Below, piece after piece: positions 42,812 through 51,406 of a stretch of 59,918 nt of DNA. The position numbers were made by a program, and so were the translations under genes. Position 1 is the first letter of the stretch. Every line of letters starts with the position of its first letter. The notes under the pieces were generated by a model that saw only the letters and a program-made list of their open reading frames with translations, was not told the DNA's origin and did not search any database. The DNA is from a virus. The stretch is taken from positions 1 to 59,918 of IMG/VR virus record IMGVR_UViG_3300010885_019846. One strand, 5' to 3'.

Positions 42812-44353
42812 ATGGCAGTAATTGAAGTTCGTAGCATGAATGCAGCCAATCTTCGTGTGATCACGGAGAACGCAATTGCCTACGAATTGCAGGACTACTT
42901 CACATTTGAAGTGCCTGGTGCCAAGTACACACCCGCATACAAGCGGCGCGTGTGGGACGGAAAAATACGACTGTTCAACGCATACTCAGGTCTGCTTCCC
43001 GCAGGACTGATGGACTATCTCGCCACATTCGCAAAGGATCGGGGCTACGAAGTTTGCATCGATTCCACGGTCGCACAACCCGAGATCAAGTTCGATTGCG
43101 ACAAGGTACGAGAGTTTATCAAAGCATTGAAGCCGACTGCAAATGGTCAGCCACTTGAACCGCATGATCACCAAGTCGATGCAGTATGTCATGCACTCAA
43201 TCAGTCTCGCTGCGTACTTCTGTCTCCCACAGCAAGCGGCAAGAGCCTTGCCATCTATTCCATGGTGCGGTACTACCAGAATGCCATCGCACCAAATCGC
43301 AAGATACTGATCGTTGTCCCGACCATATCCTTGGTGGCGCAGTTGTATGCAGACTTCAAGGACTATTCATCCACAGTCTCATGGGATGCAAACGAGAACT
43401 GCCATCGCATCGTGGGTGGTGAATCCAAATTGACCGACAAGCAGATCGTTATATCGACATGGCAGAGCATCTACAAATTGCCCCGTGCATGGTTCGATAA
43501 CTTCGAAGTGGTCATCGGTGACGAGGCTCACCTGTTCAAGGCACAGAGCCTGAACAGCATCATGAACAAATTGACAGAGTGTCCATATCGAATCGCGCTC
43601 ACAGGTACGCTTGACGGGAGCAAGATTCACAAGTTGGCAATCGAAGGTCTGTTTGGCCCTGTGCATCGAGTCATCACGACACGCGAGTTGATGGACAGGA
43701 ATCTGCTGGCAAATCTCAGGATTGAATGCCTGTTGCTACGATACCCACCCGAAGTACGAAAGACGGTGTGCGGTCTTGACTATCACAGCGAGATCGATTG
43801 GTTGGTGAACTGTGAGAAGCGAAACGAGTTCATCGCATTCCTTGCATCGGCTACCCGTGGAAACACGCTTGTGCTGTTCAACTATGTCGAGAAGCATGGA
43901 AAGCCCCTGTTTGAATTGATCAAGAAGACTGCCATGACCGTGATAGAGGATCGAAAGGTGTTCTTCGTGGCTGGCGAGACGGAGTTGGAGCAGCGCGAGG
44001 GCATTCGAAACATCGTGGAAAAAGAAGACAACGCAATCATCGTTGCTTCCTATGGGACATTCTCCACAGGCATCAACATCCGAAGCCTCAAGAATGTCAT
44101 CTTTGCAAGTCCCTCCAAGAGTCGCATCCGAATCCTACAGAGCATCGGTCGCCAACTACGCAAGTGCGAAGGAAAGCACATCGCCAAGTTGTATGACATT
44201 GCAGATGATCTCCATCATGGAGAGAACCTGAACTATACCCTACAGCACTTCCTGAAGAGGGTGAAGATCTACGAGTCAGAACAGTTCCGCTACAAGTTGG
44301 TGAAAATGCCAATCGATCTCAAGATCGTCCGTCCCAAGGAGGAAACCAAATGA
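42812..44353 (+). CDS. uvsW: Recombination helicase UvsW
   Basis: Superfamily 2 helicase that unwinds R-loops and branched DNA, and ends origin replication late in T4. It has 513 residues (T4: 502). The N-terminal domain (YELQDYFTFEVPGAKYTPAY, then WDGKIRLF, LLPAGLMDYL) aligns with T4. The motifs are Walker A LLSPTASGKSLA near 141-152, DEAH in VVIGDEAHLFKA near 233-244, LTGTLDG near 262-268 and SIGRQLRK near 446. I chose the ATG at 42812 (MAVIEVRSMN), 13 codons inside a longer frame that overlaps UvsY. Confidence 0.95.
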   Translation: MAVIEVRSMNAANLRVITENAIAYELQDYFTFEVPGAKYTPAYKRRVWDGKIRLFNAYSGLLPAGLMDYLATFAKDRGYEVCIDSTVAQPEIKFDCDKVREFIKALKPTANGQPLEPHDHQVDAVCHALNQSRCVLLSPTASGKSLAIYSMVRYYQNAIAPNRKILIVVPTISLVAQLYADFKDYSSTVSWDANENCHRIVGGESKLTDKQIVISTWQSIYKLPRAWFDNFEVVIGDEAHLFKAQSLNSIMNKLTECPYRIALTGTLDGSKIHKLAIEGLFGPVHRVITTRELMDRNLLANLRIECLLLRYPPEVRKTVCGLDYHSEIDWLVNCEKRNEFIAFLASATRGNTLVLFNYVEKHGKPLFELIKKTAMTVIEDRKVFFVAGETELEQREGIRNIVEKEDNAIIVASYGTFSTGINIRSLKNVIFASPSKSRIRILQSIGRQLRKCEGKHIAKLYDIADDLHHGENLNYTLQHFLKRVKIYESEQFRYKLVKMPIDLKIVRPKEETK

Positions 44354-44802
44354 CGCAGTTTTACCCCATACGACTGGTTCGGTTGATGACGGGTGAGTTG
44401 CTTATGACGGGAATCTCGGATGGCGGAAAGAACACATATGTCCTTGAGCGACCGATGATTTTGGTTGCAGTACCACATCCCAATCAGAAGGTAAATCAGC
44501 CACAGGATGTGAGCGTGATGCTTCGTAATTGGATGGAGTTCAGTACAGACGATTACTACATGGTTCCCAAGACATCGGTCATGTGCATCATGAAACCCAA
44601 CAGGGACATCATCGCAGACTACACACAAGCCAAGATTCACATGGATACCATGGAAGACATGATAGAAAGCGGAATGATGGATTCATTCATCAATGATGTT
44701 GATGACAACGGCGAAGGCGCGGATGATGATGTTGAAATCGATCAGGGTGAGGAAGAGGGTCACGACGAGTTCCCTGGTTGGGGAGGCGATCCTCGGCTCT
44801 AG
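44350..44802 (+). CDS. Sm-like (LSm/Hfq-type) protein, paralogue 1
   Basis: 150 residues. The N-terminal 100 residues form a probable Sm-like barrel: YPIRLVRLMTGELLMTGISD, then LERPMILVAVP and EFSTDDYYMVPKTSVMCIMK. It resembles the 106-residue protein at 49326-49646. The C-terminal 50 residues are very acidic (DDNGEGADDDVEIDQGEEEG). It overlaps UvsW by 4 bp and is the last gene before the inverted repeat and gp55. The cyanophage relatives I recall have no proven role; RNA binding is possible. Confidence 0.65.
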   Translation: MTQFYPIRLVRLMTGELLMTGISDGGKNTYVLERPMILVAVPHPNQKVNQPQDVSVMLRNWMEFSTDDYYMVPKTSVMCIMKPNRDIIADYTQAKIHMDTMEDMIESGMMDSFINDVDDNGEGADDDVEIDQGEEEGHDEFPGWGGDPRL

Positions 44803-44803
44803 G

Positions 44804-44904
44804 TACTTAAGGTACTTAGAGTACTCTCTAAAGAGTTACTCAAGAAGGACCTAATAGGTACCTATTATTCCTCTTGTTCCCAAGAGTATCTAGTACCTTA
44901 AGTA
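44804..44904. repeat. Nested inverted repeat with perfect 16-bp palindrome
   Basis: The outer arms TACTTAAGGTACTTAGAG (from 44804) and CTAGTACCTTAAGTA (44890-44904) pair imperfectly. The inner arms CAAGAAGGA (44841) and TCCTCTTG (44869) also pair. The centre TAATAGGTACCTATTA (44852-44867) is a perfect palindrome. The left arm has its own hairpin ACTCT-CTAA-AGAGT (44823-44836). The whole fills the 206-bp gap between the Sm-like gene and gp55, which is AT-rich. It may be a terminator, operator or replication element. Confidence 0.75.
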
Positions 44905-44956
44905 GGTAAACTGCCTTTGATTCTAGTAACTTGCTAAAGATTCTTCACGAATCTTC

Positions 44957-44985
44957 TTTACATACCCCACATTGGGTGATACAGT
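44957..44985 (+). promoter_or_regulatory. Candidate host-type promoter for gp55 (TTTACA-17-TACAGT)
   Basis: -35 TTTACA (44957-44962), 17-bp spacer, -10 TACAGT (44980-44985). A 7-bp stem AAGATTC-TTCAC-GAATCTT (44937-44955) abuts the -35 and could be an operator. GGAG lies 5 bases before the gp55 ATG. Confidence 0.5.
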
Positions 44986-45008
44986 CCCACAAACGAAACG
45001 GAGAACAG

Positions 45009-45587
45009 ATGGCGAAGAGAAGAGAAGGAAACCATTACATAGACAACGAACGCTTCCTACAGGAACTCGTTGTCCACAAGAAGGCTGTAACAAAGGCAAA
45101 GAAAGAAGGAATCAAGCCGCCAGGTGTCACCAACTACATTGGGCAATGCTTTCTAGACATCGCCAACAACCTTGCCAAGAAGCCCAACTTCGCCAACTAC
45201 ACCTACAAGGACGAGATGGTCTCCGACTCCGTGGAGAACTGCATCATGTATGCAACCAACTTTGATCCCAAGAAGTCCCGTAACCCATTTGCCTTCTTCA
45301 CGCAGATCATCTATTACGCCTTCCTTCGCCGCATACAGAAAGAGAAGAAGCAACTTTACATCAAGATGAGATGCTTCGAAGAGAACGATCCCACAGGTCG
45401 TTTTCGCAATTGGATGGAAGAGGAGCATACCAAGTATGGTGACTCAGGTCAGAGTCCATTCGCAGACTTCATATCAAATGACTCGCTGACATCGGAGTCT
45501 CTGAAGCCCAAGAAGAAAAAGAAGCGTAAGCGAAAGACAACAGGAGAGCCTCGACATACTCTCGACGATGTAATGGAAGACCAATGA
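45009..45587 (+). CDS. 55: Late sigma factor gp55
   Basis: Directs host RNA polymerase to late promoters of the TATAAATA/CTAAATA type. It has 192 residues (T4: 185). NFANYTYKDEMVSDSVENCI and FDPKKSRNPFAFFTQIIYYA followed by FLRRIQKEKKQ (about 62-120) match T4 [20 protein letters not shown] and [20 protein letters not shown]. The C-terminus has a very basic run (KPKKKKKRKRK) before HTLDDVMED, which may correspond to the T4 clamp-binding SLDFLYE. ATG at 45009 has GGAG upstream; a longer frame upstream has no ribosome site and crosses the promoter. Confidence 0.93.
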   Translation: MAKRREGNHYIDNERFLQELVVHKKAVTKAKKEGIKPPGVTNYIGQCFLDIANNLAKKPNFANYTYKDEMVSDSVENCIMYATNFDPKKSRNPFAFFTQIIYYAFLRRIQKEKKQLYIKMRCFEENDPTGRFRNWMEEEHTKYGDSGQSPFADFISNDSLTSESLKPKKKKKRKRKTTGEPRHTLDDVMEDQ

Positions 45588-46627
45588 TCGCAATCATTAA
45601 CGATACTCACTTCGGCGCACGAAACGACAGCCCGATCTTCCTTGAACACTTCATGGAGTTTTGGGAGAAGACTTTCTTTCCCACACTTGCAGACCGTGGT
45701 ATCAAGCGGGTTATCCACTTGGGTGACTTCCTAGACCGCCGTAAGTATGTCAACTTCCACACCCTGAATCAGGTGCGAACTCGTTTCCTTGAACCACTCA
45801 AGGAGATGGGTATAGAGATGGACATCACTCTAGGCAATCATGATGTATTCTTCAAGAACACCAATCGACTGAACTCGGTTGTTGAGTTATTCGCCGCATA
45901 CCCCAATATTCGTATCCACGAAAAGCCCACCGTGCTTGATCTTGGAGAGATGGAAGTTGGACTTGTCCCGTGGATCACCAAGGAGAACAGCCAAGAGTGC
46001 CTTGACTTCATCGCATCCGCGCCCGTGCGCGTACTCATGGGACACTTTGAGGTGAACGGTTATGAGGTACTTCGGGGAGTTCAATACCACGAAGGAATGG
46101 ATGCCTCCCTGCTCAAGGGTTATGAGGCGGTCTACAGCGGGCACTTTCATTGCCGCCACAGCAAGGGCAACATTCACTACCTAGGCACACAGTATCAGAT
46201 GACCTTTACGGATCTCGGGGAGCGAAAGGGATTTAGCATCCTTCACCCACGCACGGGAGAGATGGAGTTTGTGGAGAACCCCCACCAGATATTCCACCAG
46301 ATCGAATACGATGACACCAAGCAGGACTATAACATTCTAAACTGCAAGCCATACAAGAACACTTTCGTTCGCATCATGGTCAAGGGCAAGAGCAGACCGA
46401 TCATGTTCGACAACCTCCTTGACAGGTTGAACGATGCCCCCGTGCATTCAGTTAGCATCACCGACCTGACGGAAAAGGAAGTAAACAAGACGGATCAGGT
46501 TGTCGATGTTAGCAAGGATACGCTTACCCTGATCTGTGATGAGATTGATGATATGGAGACTGTGGTTGATCCTGTTCGTCTGAAGACCTTGATTCGTGAG
46601 ATTTACAGCGAGTCTGTGCAGGGCTAA
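45584..46627 (+). CDS. 47: Recombination endonuclease gp47 (SbcD/Mre11-like)
   Basis: Nuclease subunit of the gp46-gp47 complex that resects DNA ends. It has 347 residues (T4: 339). The metallophosphoesterase motifs are IINDTHFGARND (4-15), VIHLGDFLDRRKYVNF (43-58), ITLGNHDVFFKNTNRL (81-96), RVLMGHFEVNGYEV (149-162) and AVYSGHFHCRHSKGN (185-199). All metal-binding Asp, His and Asn residues are present. It overlaps gp55 by 4 bp. The partner gp46 lies 3 kb away on the other strand, which is unusual. Confidence 0.96.
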   Translation: MIAIINDTHFGARNDSPIFLEHFMEFWEKTFFPTLADRGIKRVIHLGDFLDRRKYVNFHTLNQVRTRFLEPLKEMGIEMDITLGNHDVFFKNTNRLNSVVELFAAYPNIRIHEKPTVLDLGEMEVGLVPWITKENSQECLDFIASAPVRVLMGHFEVNGYEVLRGVQYHEGMDASLLKGYEAVYSGHFHCRHSKGNIHYLGTQYQMTFTDLGERKGFSILHPRTGEMEFVENPHQIFHQIEYDDTKQDYNILNCKPYKNTFVRIMVKGKSRPIMFDNLLDRLNDAPVHSVSITDLTEKEVNKTDQVVDVSKDTLTLICDEIDDMETVVDPVRLKTLIREIYSESVQG

Positions 46628-46630
46628 ATA
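46624..46630 (+). promoter_or_regulatory. Late promoter CTAAATA overlapping the gp47 stop
   Basis: The TAA at 46625-46627 ends gp47. The ATG of the next gene is 7 bp downstream of the box. It marks the border of the inserted 73- and 808-residue genes. Confidence 0.6.
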
Positions 46631-46637
46631 GAATGAA

Positions 46638-46859
46638 ATGCCCAAGCACTTCGACACGCTAAAGAACGATATCAAAGAGTGGAGTACCGCCGCCACAAGA
46701 AGCGGTGCTGGTTATGTCGGTGACATTATGTCGCTTCGGACAGGGAAGTCTGACACCGCAAAGAAACCCTCGGTTCGGCAACTGAAGAACAAGTCCCCGT
46801 CCCGCGTCGAAATTGGCAAGTTGAAGAATGCAAATTGGAGCGCAGGGGGTATCACATGA
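46638..46859 (+). CDS. Unknown 73-residue basic protein
   Basis: No family recognised. It is basic and Ser/Lys-rich throughout (KKPSVRQLKNKSPSRVEIGK near 42-61), with an N-terminal helix HFDTLKNDIKEWSTA. It overlaps the following large gene by 4 bp (ATGA), so the two are probably a functional pair. It may be a small virion or chaperone protein for that partner. Confidence 0.6.
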   Translation: MPKHFDTLKNDIKEWSTAATRSGAGYVGDIMSLRTGKSDTAKKPSVRQLKNKSPSRVEIGKLKNANWSAGGIT

Positions 46860-49282
46860 TCTTCGGAGACGGATCCAAGGCAACAATCATCACAGCAAGT
46901 GCAATGATTGGATACGATGCTTTTACCGATAGTGATTTCACTAAGTCATTTGAGAGTGGAGAATCACTAGAGGTATTGTACCCACCCGATCATCCAAGCA
47001 GCGGTTCGAAATATTTGTTTGACTCATCACTCGGTAGCACCGTGATGGGCATCATACAGAATCTACGGGAAAGAAAGACTGTGTATTTCCCCGAAGGAAA
47101 GGGGGATGTTGCATATCCATATCAGGGCGAGATCGACATCATATACACACCGACCTTGAATAGCGGCATAAGACCCCTGACGGATCGTGGTGTTACTGCC
47201 GACAACGGAGTCGATGCATTCTTACTCAAGGGTTCGATTATTCGCGGTACCGTAAGTGGTGCGAAGCGTTTCTATGCAGGCCCGTTCAAGAGATTCACAA
47301 AGGAAATCGAAGGGGTATGTCAAGGAGCAACCGCAGTCAATCTCATGGATGGGTCGGATTGTGCTGGCTATCTAAAGGGTTCTTTCTACGAGCATGGATT
47401 CAATCCCGCAGTACACAACCTGTTCAACTATGCAGATCGACCGAACACGGTTATTGATGTAAATGCTCCGTTCAACCTGTCCTTCATGGAAGGAACACCC
47501 TACCATCGATTGGGTTACAACTGGATCAATACGCGCAATAGATTCAAGAGACCAATCCCCTACAGCATGTTGAGCGGGACAGGGAAGGGAGTATCGGCAG
47601 TAGTGATCAGCAAGAGACATGCGATAGTCTCTGCGGATGCGGACATAGACTCCCAAAACCTACGCTTCTACTCGGGAATAACTGGGTTTGTTGTACCAAC
47701 CGTGACTGCTACCGCAAGCACATTCAAGCAAATGTGGGATGCTATTGGTTTCATAAACGAAAACAGTAGCAGCGAGACACTAGCCAAATTCAATGAGATG
47801 AAGCCATACTTCGATGGCATCAAGATATTGACATTCTCGCAAGATTTGCCCGATGACATTCAGCCGATTCGATTGATGGACACCAATACAAGCGATCCGC
47901 TGTTTTATTCGTTGGCAATCGGACAAGAGGCAAGAGGTCATCACGGAACATTCTGTCCACCGATAAAGTCAAGTACATTCGATCCAACATCTCCACCCTC
48001 CTTGCTGTTTGGAAGTTCACAAAAGTGTTCTTCCATGTCATCTCCGTCAGATCACTCAATGCCGAATACACCAAGGACAATCGCAATTGCTCGGGGTGAT
48101 ATCGGATCTCCTGTCATTACCTACCATTACTATGTGCCGATCTTTGTTGGCTTGATATCACAAGTGTCGTTTGCGGATGATCAGAATCAAAACAATCGAA
48201 GTGTATCAGCGAAGATTTGTGGAACGGGAATGGGTTCAAGCAAGCCGATACAGTTTCCTTGGGGTGCCACATTCACGCCATTCTCATTCCTCAATGCATA
48301 CCTATCCATCGGTGGTGGTTCCGCAAATACAACTCAATTGATACGAACGAGTTTTGCCACCAACGAGACATATCCATACCCACCTATTGATTTCGAATCA
48401 GGCCCATCATACCGATCTACAAGAATTGATGTTGTGTATGAAGGGACACCATTGATTTTTGAAGGAACCTCGGGAAGAGAAGAAAGAGAGATCGAGATCC
48501 TTGAGGATTTAGTATATTGCGAGACAAAAGTCAAACTTATGCAAACTTGGTATATGGTCAATGTGGCGGGGAGAAAAATATCATGCGGATGTTCTCTTGA
48601 AAATCCAGGGATTGCCACATATTTCTGTATAGAAGGTCTCTGTGATTGGCTGAGATCATTCTTTAAACAGTTGGGAATGCCGACAAATTTCCCATGCCCC
48701 ACATCCTTCATCGATATTCTTCGTTTAGGAGACACCGATTGGCCGTTGATAAAGAAAAAGTTAGAGTTGTTGGCGGGCTATTTCTGGTCGCTGTTTCGAT
48801 TCTATGGCCCTGGATCGATTATTACTGGTAGTGTATGTGAGTCATTCAGAACATTTAACGATGAGTTTTTCGAAGAGTGGGTAGATCCAGTAAAAGAAAT
48901 GCCTTGTCCAAATCCGATTCGAATACCCCCGCCTATTACTACTGACCCTCTTCCAGAACGCCTATCTGACAAGTGTAAAAAGATACTGGAAGAGGCATGC
49001 CGTGATTGGCAGAGACCACCAACAGATCCTAAAGCCGAAATGACTAAGGATGGCTACGCATGTTATTTCTTGTGGCATGCAGAACATCCTAATGCAAGTC
49101 CTGAAGAACATAGAATGGCTTTTGCGGAATGTTTCCGACAAGCATGTTTGAATAACATTGGAAATGGAACTATTCCAGGGGGCATAGGCATTAATGACAC
49201 TTATCAATGCCCAAGGACCTGTGAGGATATTTACAGAGAATTGGCATACGGAGTCGATCCCTGTACCCATAATAACGGGTAG
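46856..49282 (+). CDS. Large protein with degenerate trypsin-like fold
   Basis: 808 residues from ATG 46856 (AGGGGG ribosome site). Residues about 220-430 show a trypsin-like layout: SAVVISKRHAIVSADADI where the usual AAH is expected, FDGIKILTFSQDLPDDIQPI with the Asp strand, and ARGDIGSPVITYHYYVPIFV in place of GDSGSP. Thus the Asp survives but the His (now D) and Ser (now I) are lost, so it is likely non-catalytic. The C-terminal 250 residues hold many cysteines (ISCGCSLENP, FCIEGLCDWLRSFF, CKKILEEACRDW). The role is unknown; it is probably virion or surface linked. The fold call is from memory of the family pattern. Confidence 0.6.
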   Translation: MIFGDGSKATIITASAMIGYDAFTDSDFTKSFESGESLEVLYPPDHPSSGSKYLFDSSLGSTVMGIIQNLRERKTVYFPEGKGDVAYPYQGEIDIIYTPTLNSGIRPLTDRGVTADNGVDAFLLKGSIIRGTVSGAKRFYAGPFKRFTKEIEGVCQGATAVNLMDGSDCAGYLKGSFYEHGFNPAVHNLFNYADRPNTVIDVNAPFNLSFMEGTPYHRLGYNWINTRNRFKRPIPYSMLSGTGKGVSAVVISKRHAIVSADADIDSQNLRFYSGITGFVVPTVTATASTFKQMWDAIGFINENSSSETLAKFNEMKPYFDGIKILTFSQDLPDDIQPIRLMDTNTSDPLFYSLAIGQEARGHHGTFCPPIKSSTFDPTSPPSLLFGSSQKCSSMSSPSDHSMPNTPRTIAIARGDIGSPVITYHYYVPIFVGLISQVSFADDQNQNNRSVSAKICGTGMGSSKPIQFPWGATFTPFSFLNAYLSIGGGSANTTQLIRTSFATNETYPYPPIDFESGPSYRSTRIDVVYEGTPLIFEGTSGREEREIEILEDLVYCETKVKLMQTWYMVNVAGRKISCGCSLENPGIATYFCIEGLCDWLRSFFKQLGMPTNFPCPTSFIDILRLGDTDWPLIKKKLELLAGYFWSLFRFYGPGSIITGSVCESFRTFNDEFFEEWVDPVKEMPCPNPIRIPPPITTDPLPERLSDKCKKILEEACRDWQRPPTDPKAEMTKDGYACYFLWHAEHPNASPEEHRMAFAECFRQACLNNIGNGTIPGGIGINDTYQCPRTCEDIYRELAYGVDPCTHNNG

Positions 49283-49325
49283 CGTTTAGGTTTCTGCATA
49301 CATACATGACCAAAGGAGATACACC

Positions 49326-49646
49326 ATGAGCGTAGTGAAACTGTTCAGACTGAATTCGGGCGAAGAAGTGATCAGCAAGGTGTTGGACAATTCCCACACC
49401 CGTGCAGGATCTTGGCTACTCAAGTCCCCTGCCATCATCCTCCCTGTCGGAAACGGCAAGTTGGGCATGGCACCTTGGCTTCCCTACTGCGAAACAGACA
49501 GCATGGAACTGCCCGAGAAGGCGGTTGCGTTTGTTGCCACTCCAAAGACTCAGTTGGTCAACGACTACAACGAGAACTTCGGTTCGGGTCTCGTCGTTCC
49601 CGACAAGAGTGTGGAAGCCCCACCGCTTCGGTTGATCACCGAGTAA
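49326..49646 (+). CDS. Sm-like protein, paralogue 2
   Basis: 106 residues with AAGGAG 6 bases before the ATG. VVKLFRLNSGEEVISKVLDN, LKSPAIILPVGNGKLGMAPW and LPEKAVAFVATPKTQLVNDY align by pattern with the Sm-like protein at 44350-44802. It lacks the acidic tail. Relatives near gp46/gp47 in T4-like marine phages are known as Hfq/LSm-like. Its last base abuts gp46, which reads in the opposite direction with no gap. Confidence 0.65.
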   Translation: MSVVKLFRLNSGEEVISKVLDNSHTRAGSWLLKSPAIILPVGNGKLGMAPWLPYCETDSMELPEKAVAFVATPKTQLVNDYNENFGSGLVVPDKSVEAPPLRLITE

Positions 49647-51344
49647 TCAGAACATTCGGCTGAAGTTGCCCCGCTTGGCAAAGTGGACGCATCTGTCGAA
49701 CTTGTCCTGTAGCACTTCCTTGGGCTTGTGGCTAATCACGAAGGTGTTCGTACCTGTCTTCGTGTTCGCCATGATATCAAGGAATGCTTCCATTGCCTGA
49801 TCGTCAAGACTGCCATCAAGGATCTCGTCAAGGATCAACAGGTTCGTGGTGATGGAGTTCTTCATCGACGCGATTGCCCGCCATGCAAACAGCAGGGCAA
49901 TGTCGATCTTCTTCTTCTCGCCTTCGCTGAATGAGGCATAGGTGAAGACATCGCGGTGGCGTGATTTGATCGTCTCGTTGAACTCCTCATCCAACTGAAA
50001 GTTCACGAAGAAGTTCATCTGTGCGAGATACTTGTTGATCGTGTCGTTGATCACAGGCACATAGTTCTTGATGATACGGCTCTTGATCCCCGAGTCCTTC
50101 AGAAGGGTACCCGCGAGGGACAGATAGTGCTGCTCTTCGATCAAGTCCTTCTTGCTTTCGACAGCCTCTTCCTGATTCAGTACGGCATTTGCGAGGTCTT
50201 GGGTTGTATTGGTTGTCGGAGCAGCCTTCTTCGTGGTCAGCGTCTTGATGTGCTTCTCGGTAGATTCGATCTCGTTAGTCTTCTTCATGACGATGGAGTT
50301 CAGCACCCCAATCTCGTTCATGACTGTTTCGATCTCATCAATGCGCTTCTTCGAAACTTCAATCTCATCAGCGAGTTCGGTGACAGCCTTCTCCATCTCA
50401 CCCGCCTTGGTCTTGCCCCTTTCGATTGCATCGCGCTTGAAGTCATCCGCGATCTTCTGAGAGCAAGTGGGGCAGTTGTCATTCTTCTCGTAGAAGGCAA
50501 TCTCCTTGTTGAGGGTCTGTGCCTTCTTCTGAATCTGCGACTTGAGTTGACAGTACTTGTCGTGGTTCTTCGATACCTTGTCGCTATCCCCTACCGCTTC
50601 CGATAGTTCTGCAATACGATCAAGGGAGTTCTTGACGATATCCCGTGCTGCTTCGATTGTTGCATTGGCTATTGCTACCTGTTCAGCCTCCCATGCATCA
50701 TCGACCTCGCTGCGCTTTTTCTCTTCTTCGCACATGCGCCTGAGTACGGTTACGCGCTCCCGCGCGACCGCGAGGGCAGATTCCGCATGCTGCAACTCTT
50801 CCTTGTTGCTGCTGATGCGTTCCTTGAGATGGGCATTCATGGACGAGAACACCCCGATATCAAGAATGCTCTCCACGACAGCCCTGCGCTCCGCAGCGGT
50901 CAGACGCATGAACGGCACATAGTTGGCAGACCCAAGGATGACTACTTGGCAGAACGACTTGTAGTTCATGCCGAGAATCGACTCTTCAAGCATCCTCTGA
51001 CCATCCCTCGTCTTGGAGTCTTGGTCTAGTTGCTTGCCGTCCTTCCAGATCTCAAAGATCTTGGGAGCCTGACCCCGAACGACCTTGTAGTCGGACTTGC
51101 CGTCCGAGAACTCAACCTCAACCATGCAGTCTTTCTCGTTGACCGAGCAGACCAATTGCGGGAGGTTGATGTTCCGATAAGGCTTGTTAAAAAGGACGAA
51201 GGTAAGAGCATCCAAGAGGGTACTCTTACCCGCGCCATTTTCACCCAAAATGAGGGTGGTCTCTGTCTTGTCGAACTGAATCTCCGTGAATGTATTCCCC
51301 GTGCTGAGGAGGTTCTTCCAACGGATAGTCTTGAACTTGATCAT
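49647..51344 (-). CDS. 46: Recombination endonuclease gp46 (SbcC/Rad50-like ATPase)
   Basis: ATPase of the gp46-gp47 end-resection complex. It has 565 residues (T4: 560). The motifs are Walker A LILGENGAGKSTLLDAL near 31-47, zinc hook NCPTCSQK near 291-298 between two long coiled coils (about 180-290 and 300-400), ABC signature FSEGEKKKIDIAL near 474 and Walker B NLLILDEILDGSLDD near 505. It lies on the minus strand, whereas gp47 is on the plus strand. It has its own strong host-type promoter. Confidence 0.97.
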   Translation of the reverse strand: MIKFKTIRWKNLLSTGNTFTEIQFDKTETTLILGENGAGKSTLLDALTFVLFNKPYRNINLPQLVCSVNEKDCMVEVEFSDGKSDYKVVRGQAPKIFEIWKDGKQLDQDSKTRDGQRMLEESILGMNYKSFCQVVILGSANYVPFMRLTAAERRAVVESILDIGVFSSMNAHLKERISSNKEELQHAESALAVARERVTVLRRMCEEEKKRSEVDDAWEAEQVAIANATIEAARDIVKNSLDRIAELSEAVGDSDKVSKNHDKYCQLKSQIQKKAQTLNKEIAFYEKNDNCPTCSQKIADDFKRDAIERGKTKAGEMEKAVTELADEIEVSKKRIDEIETVMNEIGVLNSIVMKKTNEIESTEKHIKTLTTKKAAPTTNTTQDLANAVLNQEEAVESKKDLIEEQHYLSLAGTLLKDSGIKSRIIKNYVPVINDTINKYLAQMNFFVNFQLDEEFNETIKSRHRDVFTYASFSEGEKKKIDIALLFAWRAIASMKNSITTNLLILDEILDGSLDDQAMEAFLDIMANTKTGTNTFVISHKPKEVLQDKFDRCVHFAKRGNFSRMF

Positions 51345-51376
51345 CGCTGTGCGCTCACCTCAAATAGCATTCCGAA

Positions 51377-51405
51377 AGTATACACCGCACAGGCGGTGAA
51401 GTCAA
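51377..51405 (-). promoter_or_regulatory. Host-type promoter for gp46 (TTGACT-17-TATACT)
   Basis: -35 TTGACT (51400-51405), spacer 17 bp, -10 TATACT (51377-51382) on the minus strand, about 30 bp before the gp46 ATG. It fills the space between gp46 and the 37-residue gene. Confidence 0.85.
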
Positions 51406-51406
51406 G

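Noticed and set aside
49282-49325. Possible terminator after the 808-residue gene
   Set aside because: No stem with supporting T-run was found in the 43-bp gap.
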